The position numbers and the translations under genes were made by a program. DNA of 64,000 nucleotides from an uncultured Bacilli bacterium (GTDB lineage Bacteria; Bacillota_I; Bacilli_A; RF39; UBA660): NCBI GenBank assembly GCA_934102215.1, contig CAKOSH010000001.1, positions 1 to 64,000 of the forward strand, in the 5' to 3' direction. The notes beneath the pieces are model-generated. The model had not been told where the DNA came from. It ran no database searches and saw nothing but the letters and a program-made list of their open reading frames with translations. Positions 28,844 to 37,036 of this stretch are shown piece by piece. The stretch's first letter is position 1, and each line of letters begins with the position of its first letter.

Positions 28844-29528
28844 CTTTTTTATCCTTTTTTGTAAATGTTAATTTCATTTCTGATTCTTGATTTTCACTTT
28901 CACCTAAATCAAAATGTCTTGGTATTTCTGTATATTTTGCTTTCTTCATACTTTTAATTAACATTTCTTGTATTGAATCTAATGATGGACCTACTTCTTC
29001 TACACCCTTATTACAACTGTTTAAATAATTTCTAAGTGCTTGTATTTCCCTTATTAATTCTTCTCTATTTACTTTATTGTTTGTTATTACTTCTTCTACT
29101 TTTTCTTTATCAATGCTAGCTTTTACTTTATCTATACGTTTTCTTTCTCTTGCTTTTAACTTTTCTTCATGTCTAGTAATTCTTATCCAATTGTATCTTT
29201 GTAACATTACACAATATGCATCTTTTAGTAATAAAGTACTAAGAGCTATAACTGGTACAATTGATGCATTCAATATAATCATAAGTGCAAGTCCAACACT
29301 TCCAAATATTAAATTTTTAACATGAATAAATCCATTATAATATAAATATTTTTTAAACTTATCTACAGATACTAAATCTTTACAATCATTAATATGATAA
29401 TTAATATTTTTCTTTTTATCTTTAATGTGTATTAATTTTTCTAACTTAAATGCTAAATTTCTAAAATGTTTAACACCAAGTGCCTTATAAATTTTTAATT
29501 CTAAATCTTCTCTCTTTTTCTTTTCCAT
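28833..29528 (-). CDS. Two-helix membrane protein, first gene of the paralogue cassette
   Basis: A 231-residue protein with a basic N-terminal half, a transmembrane hairpin (about 72-104, NLIFGSVGLALMIILNASIV then ALSTLLLKDAYCVML), a basic coiled-coil-like stretch (KLKARERKRIDKVKASIDKE) and an acidic/polar tail. No family is recognised. It has a good promoter and begins the cassette that continues with the zincin and the three paralogues; it may anchor or export the other products. Confidence 0.75.
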   Translation of the reverse strand: MEKKKREDLELKIYKALGVKHFRNLAFKLEKLIHIKDKKKNINYHINDCKDLVSVDKFKKYLYYNGFIHVKNLIFGSVGLALMIILNASIVPVIALSTLLLKDAYCVMLQRYNWIRITRHEEKLKARERKRIDKVKASIDKEKVEEVITNNKVNREELIREIQALRNYLNSCNKGVEEVGPSLDSIQEMLIKSMKKAKYTEIPRHFDLGESENQESEMKLTFTKKDKKDEE

Positions 29529-29560
29529 TCAAACCTATTCCCCTTCTTTAGTAATTGCAT

Positions 29561-29589
29561 ATTATACAACACATATATCTAAAAATCAA
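29561..29589 (-). promoter_or_regulatory. Promoter of the five-gene paralogue cassette
   Basis: Minus strand: TTGATT (29584-29589), 17-bp spacer, TATAAT (29561-29566). AAGAAGGGGAA precedes the first ATG. Confidence 0.6.
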
Positions 29590-29679
29590 TCAAAATATTA
29601 AAAAGTTATTTCCTTTCTAATAATAAATCATTATCATTATTAGATAACTAAATATAACTATTAATTATCTGCATTTTTA

Positions 29680-29714
29680 ATAAAAATAAAAGAAACTTAA
29701 ATCAATAAGTCTCT
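29680..29714 (-). terminator. Terminator after the 343-residue membrane-protein gene
   Basis: Minus strand: AGAGACTTA-6 nt-TAAGTTTCT (29691-29714, one G-U pair), then TTTTATTTTTATT. It lies about 30 bp past the stop. Confidence 0.72.
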
Positions 29715-29743
29715 CTCTATATATTATAATTGTTAATAAGTTG

Positions 29744-30772
29744 TTAATCTATCTTACGTCCACCCCACTCAACAATAGTAAATCCATTTCTTACGACTTT
29801 TTCTAACTTTTGTTCTTTGATATTTATCTTTTTATCAAGGGGTTTATAATCCATAATAATTCTTATTAATGTATCAGGATTTTCACTAAATTCTAAAGGC
29901 ATATATTTATTTACTTCTTCTGTGCATCTAAATCTTATATAATTATACTTATTATTTTCAAGTTTATTTATCCAATAAATAATAAACTCATTGATTTCCC
30001 TTTCATTTAGTCCTAAATACTCTAACTTTTCTTCTAGAAATTTAATAGTATCTTTTCCTTCAATAATAAAACCTTCATTTATATTTATTTCACTATTATC
30101 AATTGCTTCCCAATATAATGCATAATAATTTCTATTTGTTTTATAGTCATAAATATTACCATTAGTATCTACACGAATATTCCAATTATCACTGTATTTT
30201 GGATAAGTATGTGTAAGCAATTTATCATACTTAAGTTTAATTGTTAAATTCATTTCTTTAGTTGGATAAACATACATAATTGGCTTATAAACTATATCAG
30301 AATCACATTCTTCCGTGCTTACTACTCTATAGTATGCTTTTATTTCGTTAATATTATCACTATCACTAACAGGTATTTCAAATGTTTTATCATATGGAGC
30401 ACATACACCACAAGAATATCTAAAATCAAAATAAAGATTTAAATTATTATTGCTATCTACTTCTTTTTTAATGAATTCTATTTTTTCATTACAATCATCA
30501 ACACCAGGTATAGTAAATAATATATATTTTACACCATCTTCTTTTGTCTTATACTGAGCCTTATACTGAATTTCACTTGATTCAAAAGTACCATACTTAA
30601 TTTTAGAAATATCAGCTTTTCTATTTGTAAGTATATAATATATTGTTGCTGAAATGATTAATACAAATACAATAACAAATATAAATATTTTTACATTATT
30701 ATTCTTTTCTATTTTTTTAATAGTTTTATTACTATTTTTTCTTTCTCTACTTTCTTTTTTATTATTTTTCAT
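29744..30772 (-). CDS. Membrane-anchored extracellular protein, unknown function
   Basis: A 342-residue protein. The start at 30772 is chosen because GGGAAGG lies 6 bp upstream. A Lys/Asn-rich cytoplasmic end (about 1-27) and one transmembrane helix (about 30-49, IFIFVIVFVLIISATIYYIL) precede an extracellular part with a close Cys pair (SCGVC) and two other Cys (DDC, EEC) that could form disulfides. The segment PIMYVYPTKEMNLTIKLKYD and the aromatic-rich WNIRVDTNGNIYDYKTNRNY look like a defined domain I have seen in gut Firmicutes but cannot name. It follows the small coiled-coil gene. Confidence 0.75.
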   Translation of the reverse strand: MKNNKKESRERKNSNKTIKKIEKNNNVKIFIFVIVFVLIISATIYYILTNRKADISKIKYGTFESSEIQYKAQYKTKEDGVKYILFTIPGVDDCNEKIEFIKKEVDSNNNLNLYFDFRYSCGVCAPYDKTFEIPVSDSDNINEIKAYYRVVSTEECDSDIVYKPIMYVYPTKEMNLTIKLKYDKLLTHTYPKYSDNWNIRVDTNGNIYDYKTNRNYYALYWEAIDNSEININEGFIIEGKDTIKFLEEKLEYLGLNEREINEFIIYWINKLENNKYNYIRFRCTEEVNKYMPLEFSENPDTLIRIIMDYKPLDKKINIKEQKLEKVVRNGFTIVEWGGRKID

Positions 30773-30810
30773 ACACACCTTCCCACCTTAATAATAGCAC
30801 ATTCTTATAT

Positions 30811-30841
30811 AAAAAGACACTAATTTCTTTTCATTAGTGTC
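30811..30841 (-). terminator. Terminator overlapping the end of the small coiled-coil gene
   Basis: Minus strand: GACACTAAT-8 nt-ATTAGTGTC (30816-30841), then TTTTTATAT. The stop codon lies inside the stem. Confidence 0.85.
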
Positions 30842-31026
30842 AATCCATTTCCTTCTTCTAAAAGTCTTAATTCTCTTTCTTTAAGTTCATTTTGTTTCTC
30901 TATTGCTAGTGCTAATCTTTCAAGTGTTTTAACATTTTCATTAAACTCTTTCAATGCATATTTAAGTCCATCTGTATTCTTTAAAGCAATAGTAAGAGCT
31001 CTCATTATTTCATCACTATATGACAT
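30820..31026 (-). CDS. Small coiled-coil protein, unknown function
   Basis: A 68-residue charged protein, largely helical, with heptad-like Leu spacing (NVKTLERLALAIEKQNELKE). No transmembrane segment. GGAAGGTATA precedes the ATG. Its last codons form the terminator stem, which supports it being a real transcribed gene. No family is recognised. Confidence 0.65.
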   Translation of the reverse strand: MSYSDEIMRALTIALKNTDGLKYALKEFNENVKTLERLALAIEKQNELKERELRLLEEGNGLTLMKRN

Positions 31027-31082
31027 ATTATACCTTCCTTTGTGTGATGTATAATACTATTTATAAATATGTTTGTCAAATA

Positions 31083-32231
31083 TTAAGCAATAATTCTCTT
31101 CTTTTTAGTAACAATATTATTTATTATGATAAACAATATAGAGAATAATAACATTATAATTGTATTGATAAATACACTATGTAAATTACTCATGTTAATA
31201 ACTTCTAAACTTTTTAATATTTCATTACTATTTATAAAATAATATGTTGGTAAAATGTGAGCAATCTTTATTACTGAACTTGGTAACATTTCAGGTGGTA
31301 TAAACGCTCCACATAAGAATGCAGAACCAAGTGCGACTACATTAACTATTCCACTTACTGCAACTTTACTATAACATAGAGAACTTATTAAAAGTGATAA
31401 GGTTAAACAGCAGAATGTAAATATAAACTCATTTCCAATAAATAATAATCCTCTTAATGTGAATAACTCACTACCAAGTATTATAAATCCAAGTATTGTA
31501 TAAAGAATCCATACTACTAAAGCGTACACAGAACTAGATAACAATAATAGTCTATTATGTTCTTTATAATTCATACTGCTTATAATAATTCTTTTGTTAA
31601 CAGACTCTTCATGAAAACTAGTTATTACTAAACAAATAATATATATAGTTACTGCCATTATACTATAACTTGCAAAATTGAAATATCTTGATACTTTTGT
31701 TAATTTATCACTATTTAACTTTGAAACAATCTCTACATTAGTTTTATTTTTTAAACTTTCATTTATATTATTAATAAGTTCATTTTCACTAATATTAGTT
31801 TTCAAATATATATTTTGTGTTTCAATATATCTACTTAACATCATTTCTGCTAAGGCAGCATCATATGTATCTACTTTCTTAATTTCTAGTTCAACATTTT
31901 TACCATTTAAAATATTATTTCCATAATTCTTTGGTATATATATTATATAACTAACATCTCTATAGAATAATGCATCATCTCTTGCTTCTTCATTATCTTT
32001 TACACTAACTATATTAGAATTATCACTCATATATTTTACTAAATTCTTTGTTATCTCACTATCTTTATCATTATTAACTATTAATATATCTGGCTTTGAT
32101 GAAGTGAAATCTACTCCTGTATCATTAGTAGTCATATTAACTCCACCAAATACTATTAACATGACTGTATATAATATAATTGTTCCTTTATATTTATTAA
32201 TTACTTTCCAAAATGTACTAAATACTGTCAT
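31083..32231 (-). CDS. ABC-2 type transporter permease, second subunit
   Basis: A 382-residue ABC-2 permease of the YhgE/DrrB style: one N-terminal helix, a large extracellular domain (about 45-180), and five to six C-terminal helices including the LGSAFLCGAFIPPEMLPSSV segment, a common signature before the final helices. It overlaps the preceding permease by 14 bp and is the last gene of the TetR/LiaF-like/ABC operon. It probably forms a heterodimer with the preceding permease for export of a drug, peptide or lipid. Confidence 0.9.
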   Translation of the reverse strand: MTVFSTFWKVINKYKGTIILYTVMLIVFGGVNMTTNDTGVDFTSSKPDILIVNNDKDSEITKNLVKYMSDNSNIVSVKDNEEARDDALFYRDVSYIIYIPKNYGNNILNGKNVELEIKKVDTYDAALAEMMLSRYIETQNIYLKTNISENELINNINESLKNKTNVEIVSKLNSDKLTKVSRYFNFASYSIMAVTIYIICLVITSFHEESVNKRIIISSMNYKEHNRLLLLSSSVYALVVWILYTILGFIILGSELFTLRGLLFIGNEFIFTFCCLTLSLLISSLCYSKVAVSGIVNVVALGSAFLCGAFIPPEMLPSSVIKIAHILPTYYFINSNEILKSLEVINMSNLHSVFINTIIMLLFSILFIIINNIVTKKKRIIA

Positions 32232-33387
32232 ATCTCTGTCTCCTTAAACTACTATAAGAAATTAATAACATTATAACGCTAAATATTAATAAACTTATTA
32301 CATTAAAATAATATCTATTAAATGTATCATAATAATATAATGAATAAAATCCATCTGTTATCATACTTGCTGGATTAATAAGATTTAACACTCTTACATT
32401 TTTATCAATAATATATTTCATTGTTATACCCATCATACCAGACATAAAACACATAAGCATAGTTATACCAACAAGTATACCAGTTTTAGCATTCTCATTT
32501 GTTTTAATTAAAGAAGAAACAAGAACACCTAATGATAATCCTGCAAAAGAACCAGTAAGCATTAATAATATTACTTTATCAATATTACTGCCATAATCTA
32601 CTTTTAATACAAATATTGTATATATAAACAATATAAATATACCAACTATTTGAACTATATAACTTGATATTAAACTACTTATAAGTAATGATAATTTCTT
32701 TATACCAGATACTGATATTCTTTTACCAACACTATTCATATTAGGTAAAATATAATTAATAATATACATAGATAACATAGAACCATATAAACATGACATA
32801 GCAATTAATGTATAAAATTCTATCATAGTATAACTTAAATTACTTCTTGATATATCTTTAAATTTAGCTTTAGAATTATTCATAATATTGTTTGCTAAAG
32901 AAACTATTTCTTCATAATTAACCATATAATTATTACTTTCAAGTTCTTTAGTTATTATATTTGTAAGAATTACTTTTTTACTTTGTACTTCATCTATCAC
33001 ATATTTAGTAACTGTTTCATTAATACCACTCTTATTTACACTAACATTTATATCATTATTATTAAATAAAATATAAGCACTTACCTTTTCTTCTTCAAGT
33101 AATTTCTTACATTCATCAAGAGAAGTATATTTAACATTAAACATATAGTTTTCACTATTTTTATCACTTAATTCTTTAAAAGTATTCTTAAAAACTATAT
33201 CATTATTAAATTTTTCATTATCAACAATAGCTATATCAATAATATCTAATTTTTCACTATTTTCTATATCACTAAAAGCCATCTTAAAAAATGTACCTAA
33301 TATTATTGGAAAGGCAAATGTCCAAAATATTAATGCTTTACTTCTAAATAATGTCTTAAGTGAATATTTTAAATTATGTAAGAACAT
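32218..33387 (-). CDS. ABC-2 type transporter permease, first subunit
   Basis: A 389-residue permease with the same plan: N-terminal helix (FWTFAFPIILGTFFKMAF), extracellular domain (about 45-190) and six C-terminal helices with NPASMITDGFYSLYYYD near the end. It overlaps the ATPase stop by one base and the next permease by 14 bp. Confidence 0.9.
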   Translation of the reverse strand: MFLHNLKYSLKTLFRSKALIFWTFAFPIILGTFFKMAFSDIENSEKLDIIDIAIVDNEKFNNDIVFKNTFKELSDKNSENYMFNVKYTSLDECKKLLEEEKVSAYILFNNNDINVSVNKSGINETVTKYVIDEVQSKKVILTNIITKELESNNYMVNYEEIVSLANNIMNNSKAKFKDISRSNLSYTMIEFYTLIAMSCLYGSMLSMYIINYILPNMNSVGKRISVSGIKKLSLLISSLISSYIVQIVGIFILFIYTIFVLKVDYGSNIDKVILLMLTGSFAGLSLGVLVSSLIKTNENAKTGILVGITMLMCFMSGMMGITMKYIIDKNVRVLNLINPASMITDGFYSLYYYDTFNRYYFNVISLLIFSVIMLLISYSSLRRQRYDSI

Positions 33388-34325
33388 TAATCTCTTAAAT
33401 CCTTTCCAGTTAATTCTAAGAATACATCATTTAAAGTAGGTCTTTCTACAAATATTTTATTATAATTAACTTTCTTACTTTTTAGATAATCCATAAGTTC
33501 ATTAATATTATTTTTGCCTTTCTTATATATCACTACTAAATTATTTCTATCATATGTAACATCATCAACATTCTTAAATTCTCTTATTTCACTAATTATT
33601 TCTTCATTTAATGAATCTATTTCTAATGTAATTTTTTCTTCTATTTTAGTCATTTCTTTAAGTTCTTCTTTAGTACCTTCAGCAATGATTTTACCTTTAT
33701 CAAGTATAATAATTCTATCACATAATATTTCTGCTTCTTCCATATAATGAGTTGTATATACTATAGTTGCTCCTTTATCTCTTAACATTTTAATTCCATC
33801 AAGTATATTATTTCTACTTTGTGGGTCTACTGCAACAGTTGGTTCATCTAAAAATATTAATTTAGGTTTGTGTGCAATACCACATGCTATATTAAGACGT
33901 CTTAAAAGTCCACCTGATAATTGTTTAGGATAGAATTTCTTATAGTTTTCAAGTCCTACCAGTTTTATCGCATCATCTACACATTTACTTCTCTTATTCT
34001 TATCAGTTATATAAAGTCCACAAAAATAATCTATATTTTCTAGTACTGTTAATTCATTAAAAACAGCAACTTCTTGAAATATAACACCTATATCTTTTTT
34101 TAAATCATATGAATCAGGTTTCATTTCTTTATTAAATATCTTAATAGTTCCACTTTCATATTTTAAAAGAGATAATATTGAGTTAATTGTAGTTGATTTA
34201 CCACTACCATTTGGTCCTAAAAGTCCTAGTATTTCACCTTTATATACATCAAATGATAAATCGTCTACTGCTTTTAAATCCTTATATGACTTTGTTAAAT
34301 TTTTAATTTCAATTACTTTTTCCAT
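33387..34325 (-). CDS. ABC transporter ATP-binding protein (ABC-2 exporter type)
   Basis: A 312-residue ATPase. The start at 34325 (MEKVIEIKNLTKSY) has AAAGGAA upstream and avoids overlap with the LiaF-like gene. Walker A is GLLGPNGSGKST, the signature LSGGLLRRLN, Walker B LIFLDEPTVAVD, with H-loop YTTHYMEEAE. The C-terminal DUF4162-like extension (about 225-312, ERPTLNDVFLELTGKDLRD) is typical of drug and antibiotic exporters. It energises the two permeases that follow. Confidence 0.95.
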   Translation of the reverse strand: MEKVIEIKNLTKSYKDLKAVDDLSFDVYKGEILGLLGPNGSGKSTTINSILSLLKYESGTIKIFNKEMKPDSYDLKKDIGVIFQEVAVFNELTVLENIDYFCGLYITDKNKRSKCVDDAIKLVGLENYKKFYPKQLSGGLLRRLNIACGIAHKPKLIFLDEPTVAVDPQSRNNILDGIKMLRDKGATIVYTTHYMEEAEILCDRIIILDKGKIIAEGTKEELKEMTKIEEKITLEIDSLNEEIISEIREFKNVDDVTYDRNNLVVIYKKGKNNINELMDYLKSKKVNYNKIFVERPTLNDVFLELTGKDLRD

Positions 34326-34335
34326 ATATTCCTTT

Positions 34336-34983
34336 CTACTTAATGTCAACTCCACCGAAAACACAATTACAATTTACATATATTGTATGTTTACCATCAT
34401 TATTTTTTCTCTTGTTTTCAGCTCCACCAAAGAATGAAGCAGAACTTATCACTACTTTAACGTCCTCTGGTACAATTACATCTATACCACCAAATACTGC
34501 ATTACAATTAATAAGAACATCATCTTTTATCTTAATACCTCTTAAATCACAATCAATACCACCAAATACAGCAGTTAAAGTTGTTCCTTTAAATTCATCT
34601 TTATCAAATGATACCTTTTGCCCACTAAACACTGCTACATGTTCACTATCAGTATTCTTACTTACTTTTTCACTAATTTTATTTCTAAATATAATTGAAA
34701 ATCCAAATATTATTAATACTATTGGTAATAATAATTTCCAGAATAAATCATAATCCATTATACCCCTACTACAAAGTAATAAAAGAACTCCTATACATAA
34801 TGTTATAATAGACCATACCTTATCTTTCTCACTAATTATTCCTGATATACTTGGTATTATTATAAACAAAGTCCACCACCCTTTAAAAAATATGTTTACT
34901 GTTAATATTCCAGTTAATTTTAATATTAGGGCTACTCCTACTAATATTAAAGCTGATCCCCACAAAATATCTTTCTTATTCAT
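34336..34983 (-). CDS. LiaF-like membrane protein (cell-envelope stress type)
   Basis: A 215-residue protein with four short transmembrane helices (about 7-105, DUF5668-like) and a C-terminal beta-helix domain with repeating hydrophobic/Gly turns (LTAVFGGIDCDLRG, INCNAVFGGIDVIVP, VNCNCVFGGVDIK). This is the LiaF C-terminal fold, which in Bacillus modulates an envelope-stress two-component system. Here no LiaRS lies beside it; it is between tetR and the exporter, so it may sense envelope damage for this operon. Confidence 0.85.
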   Translation of the reverse strand: MNKKDILWGSALILVGVALILKLTGILTVNIFFKGWWTLFIIIPSISGIISEKDKVWSIITLCIGVLLLLCSRGIMDYDLFWKLLLPIVLIIFGFSIIFRNKISEKVSKNTDSEHVAVFSGQKVSFDKDEFKGTTLTAVFGGIDCDLRGIKIKDDVLINCNAVFGGIDVIVPEDVKVVISSASFFGGAENKRKNNDGKHTIYVNCNCVFGGVDIK

Positions 34984-35512
34984 TTATATTTCCTTCCCTC
35001 TTTTCTATTTCTATTAACGCATTAAATTCTTCTGTTAATAAATCACTTATTTCTTTTTTAGATATTTTTATCGCATTAGTCGCTATTAAAGATGCAAGAC
35101 CATGAGTAAATATCCACATCTTATAATGAAATGTCTTAATTTCATTATCTTTTACTCTACCACTTTCTTTTATAAACATAGAAATCTTCTTAAAATTCTC
35201 ATCATCATCAGGTAAATATTTATCATTAGTCATAAATAATATTTTAAATAATTCTTTCTCATTACAAGCAAAATCAATATAATTTATACCTGTTTTTTTA
35301 TATTCAGGTATATTTTCATCTCTTTTTGTAAAAATATAGTCATAAAAGTATTGCCATATCTTTTTAATAAGTTCACTATTCATTTCTTGAACATCCTTAA
35401 ATTGATAATATATTGGTCTTATAGAACAATTTAATCTTTTAGCAATCTCTCTATTACTTACTTTATCAAGTCCTGATGTTCTTGCTATATCAAAAGCAGT
35501 ATCAAGTATCAT
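34976..35512 (-). CDS. TetR/AcrR family transcriptional regulator
   Basis: A 178-residue TetR-type repressor: HTH helices in DKVSNREIAKRLNCSIRPIYYQFKDVQEMN (in two segments, about residues 16-45), then an all-helical ligand domain. It overlaps the LiaF-like gene by 8 bp and heads the exporter operon, so autoregulation is likely. The ATG used here has no ribosome site. An in-frame ATA at 35542, 8 nt after AAAGGAG, would add PTVTKISKD-type residues that fit the family N-terminus, so the real start may be a rare AUA codon. Confidence 0.9.
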   Translation of the reverse strand: MILDTAFDIARTSGLDKVSNREIAKRLNCSIRPIYYQFKDVQEMNSELIKKIWQYFYDYIFTKRDENIPEYKKTGINYIDFACNEKELFKILFMTNDKYLPDDDENFKKISMFIKESGRVKDNEIKTFHYKMWIFTHGLASLIATNAIKISKKEISDLLTEEFNALIEIEKREGNINE

Positions 35513-35600
35513 ATCTTTACTTATTTTAGTAACTGTAGGTATATAATCATCTCCTTTCTGTATCTACTGATATTGTATCATATAATACATTATTTTTAAA

Positions 35601-35636
35601 CAAAAAAATAAAAACCTAACTAAATTAATAGTCAGG
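35601..35636 (-). terminator. Terminator after spo0A
   Basis: Minus strand: ACCTGACTA-ATTAATT-type loop-TAGTTAGGT with one G-U pair (about 35610-35636), then TTTTTATTTTTTT. Confidence 0.75.
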
Positions 35637-35642
35637 TATATT

Positions 35643-36404
35643 TTAAACATTAATCATCTCAAGTCTTAACTTATCAGCAATCGTAACAATAAATTCTGAA
35701 TTAGTGGGTTTTGCTCTATCAATATCAACACTATGACCAAATATATCTTCCATTAAATCAATGTCTCCTCGTAACCATGATACTTCAATCGCATGTCTTA
35801 TAGCTCTTTCTACTCTTTGAATAGATGTATTAAATTTAACACTTAAATCAGGATATAATTTTTTAGTAATTCCACCTATAAAACTAGGATTATTATATAC
35901 CATAAGTATCGCACTTCTTATAAATTGATAACCTTTTATATTAGATGGTATACCAAGCGCATGTAATAATTTAGTAACTTGTATTTGAATATCTTTACTT
36001 TCAAGTTCAATTATCTTATCATTATTTTTCTTATTTGTTATTGTCTGAACAATTCTATTTTTTAAATCACCTAAATCAAATGGTTTTAAACAATAATATC
36101 TAACTCCATATTCACTAACATCTCTTATAGTTTCTTCTTCATTATATGATGTCATAACAATAACTTTCTTATTAATATTATGTACTTTCATATATTCAAG
36201 AACACCAAGTCCATCCTTTTTAGGCATTATTAAATCTAGTAATAATAAATCAAAATCAATCTTTTTATTTTCGAATATATCTACTGCTTCTTCACCATTA
36301 GAAGCACTACCAACTATTTCAATATCTTTACTATCTCCAAAGTACTCCTTAATTAATCCCACTAAACCTGCATTATCGTCTACTACCAAGACTTTAATCT
36401 TCAT
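35643..36404 (-). CDS. spo0A: Sporulation response regulator Spo0A
   Basis: Spo0A, 253 residues, the master regulator of sporulation entry. The receiver domain (1-125) has the acidic pair Asp9/Asp10, phospho-acceptor Asp57 in LLLLDLIMP and the Lys in YCLKPFDLGD. The C-terminal DNA-binding domain (about 140-253) has the near-invariant recognition helix SIQRVERAIRHAIEVSW and ends NSEFIVTIADKLRLE. Length is normal. It stands alone, without the usual spoIVB neighbour. Its presence suggests the organism sporulates or keeps a Spo0A regulon; other sporulation genes are not seen here. Confidence 0.97.
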   Translation of the reverse strand: MKIKVLVVDDNAGLVGLIKEYFGDSKDIEIVGSASNGEEAVDIFENKKIDFDLLLLDLIMPKKDGLGVLEYMKVHNINKKVIVMTSYNEEETIRDVSEYGVRYYCLKPFDLGDLKNRIVQTITNKKNNDKIIELESKDIQIQVTKLLHALGIPSNIKGYQFIRSAILMVYNNPSFIGGITKKLYPDLSVKFNTSIQRVERAIRHAIEVSWLRGDIDLMEDIFGHSVDIDRAKPTNSEFIVTIADKLRLEMINV

Positions 36405-36554
36405 GTTTTTTATTCTCCTTTTTATTTATTATACTAACAAGATTATACATATTTCTAGTTTCTAATTTGTCTATAAATGCATAATATTGTATTATATTGT
36501 CATCAAAAGGAATAATAATAAATCAGCCTTATAAAATACTCAAAATTAACAAAA

Positions 36555-36630
36555 GTGAAAGATTTTACAAAATATCAAAAAATCTTTCACTACACTGAAA
36601 GATTTTGCAAAACAATAAAAAATCTTTCAG
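36555..36630. repeat. Tandem pair of 36-nt hairpins, 40-bp period
   Basis: Hairpin 1: GTGAAAGATTTT, 12-nt loop, AAAATCTTTCAC (36555-36590). Hairpin 2: CTGAAAGATTTT, 12-nt loop, AAAATCTTTCAG (36595-36630). Each stem is 12 perfect pairs. The end pair differs (G-C versus C-G), a compensating change that keeps the stem. Confidence 0.85.
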
Positions 36631-36722
36631 TTTATCACATTTTTCCATATGTTTTACACCTCAAAAATCACATTTTTCCCGAAAAAGTTAACTCACAACA
36701 ATGATATTATAATTTTAGATAA

Positions 36723-36744
36723 TAAAAACGAGCATAAAATGCCC
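36723..36744 (-). terminator. Terminator of the DGR-target transcript
   Basis: Minus strand: GGGCAT-TTT-ATGCTC (36730-36744, one G-U pair), then GTTTTTATT. It sits about 170 bp beyond the stop, so the transcript includes the GAAA hairpin. Confidence 0.7.
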
Positions 36745-36793
36745 ATTCATTATTAATATATTTTATTAAATCATACACTATTCATATAGCCTA

Positions 36794-36811
36794 TCCATGC
36801 TTTCGCATGGA
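36794..36811 (-). repeat. 7-bp hairpin with GAAA tetraloop downstream of the variable repeat
   Basis: Minus strand: TCCATGC-GAAA-GCATGGA. In the Bordetella phage DGR a short GC-rich hairpin/cruciform with a GAAA loop beside the VR is needed for target recognition. Here it is about 106 bp from the stop, farther than in that system. Confidence 0.7.
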
Positions 36812-36916
36812 GTAGTCGCTTTTAACATTCGTTATACCTTTTTTATTTTTTATTCGGATTTGTTTTAGTTCTCTTAACTAATTTTGTTTTGCTTTAGTTT
36901 ACATATACTTTACAAG

Positions 36917-37036
36917 TTAACCCAATCGGAAAGCTGGAGCCACGCCGCGTGTAGTACGAGCATTGAGGCTAAAGTAGTTACCGTCGACGTTAACAGATAA
37001 GAAACGGCTAGTAAAATTAGAACTAGCCGCGCGAAG
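36917..37036 (-). repeat. Candidate DGR variable repeat (VR)
   Basis: This is the 3' end of the gene, coding for WWLRAASSNFTSRFLSVNVD and on to the stop. Candidate diversified codons are AGT, TCT, AAT, TTT, ACT, AGC, CGT, TTC, GTC, TAC, TTT, AGC, CTC, AAT, CGT, ACT, CGC: nearly all end in C or T. The invariant GC-rich frame (CTTCGCGCGGCT at the start, GGCGTGGCTCCAGC at the end) would be the homing homology. Confidence 0.7.

Larger units (their letters stand above)
36405..36916. other. 512-bp structured intergenic region between spo0A and the DGR-target gene
   Basis: No credible gene is present. Contents from left to right: the spo0A upstream region with AAGGAGAA; a 40-bp tandem pair of long hairpins (36555-36630); two copies of ATCACATTTTTCC 33 bp apart (36634-36646 and 36667-36679); the terminator of the DGR-target transcript (36723-36744); a GNRA-type hairpin (36794-36811); and A/T-rich sequence up to the stop of that gene. 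Confidence 0.7.

Noticed and set aside
34343..34753. 136-codon ORF opposite the LiaF-like gene
   Set aside because: Shadow of a real gene with no ribosome site or recognisable motif.
36550..36635. Possible CRISPR array from the 40-bp periodic repeat
   Set aside because: There are only two units, each is itself a complete hairpin, there are no spacer-like unique segments and no cas genes are present.
36405..36916. DGR template repeat or reverse transcriptase near the variable repeat
   Set aside because: No second copy of the GC-rich 3' segment and no reverse-transcriptase motifs were found anywhere in the window; the 512-bp gap is too short for such a gene.
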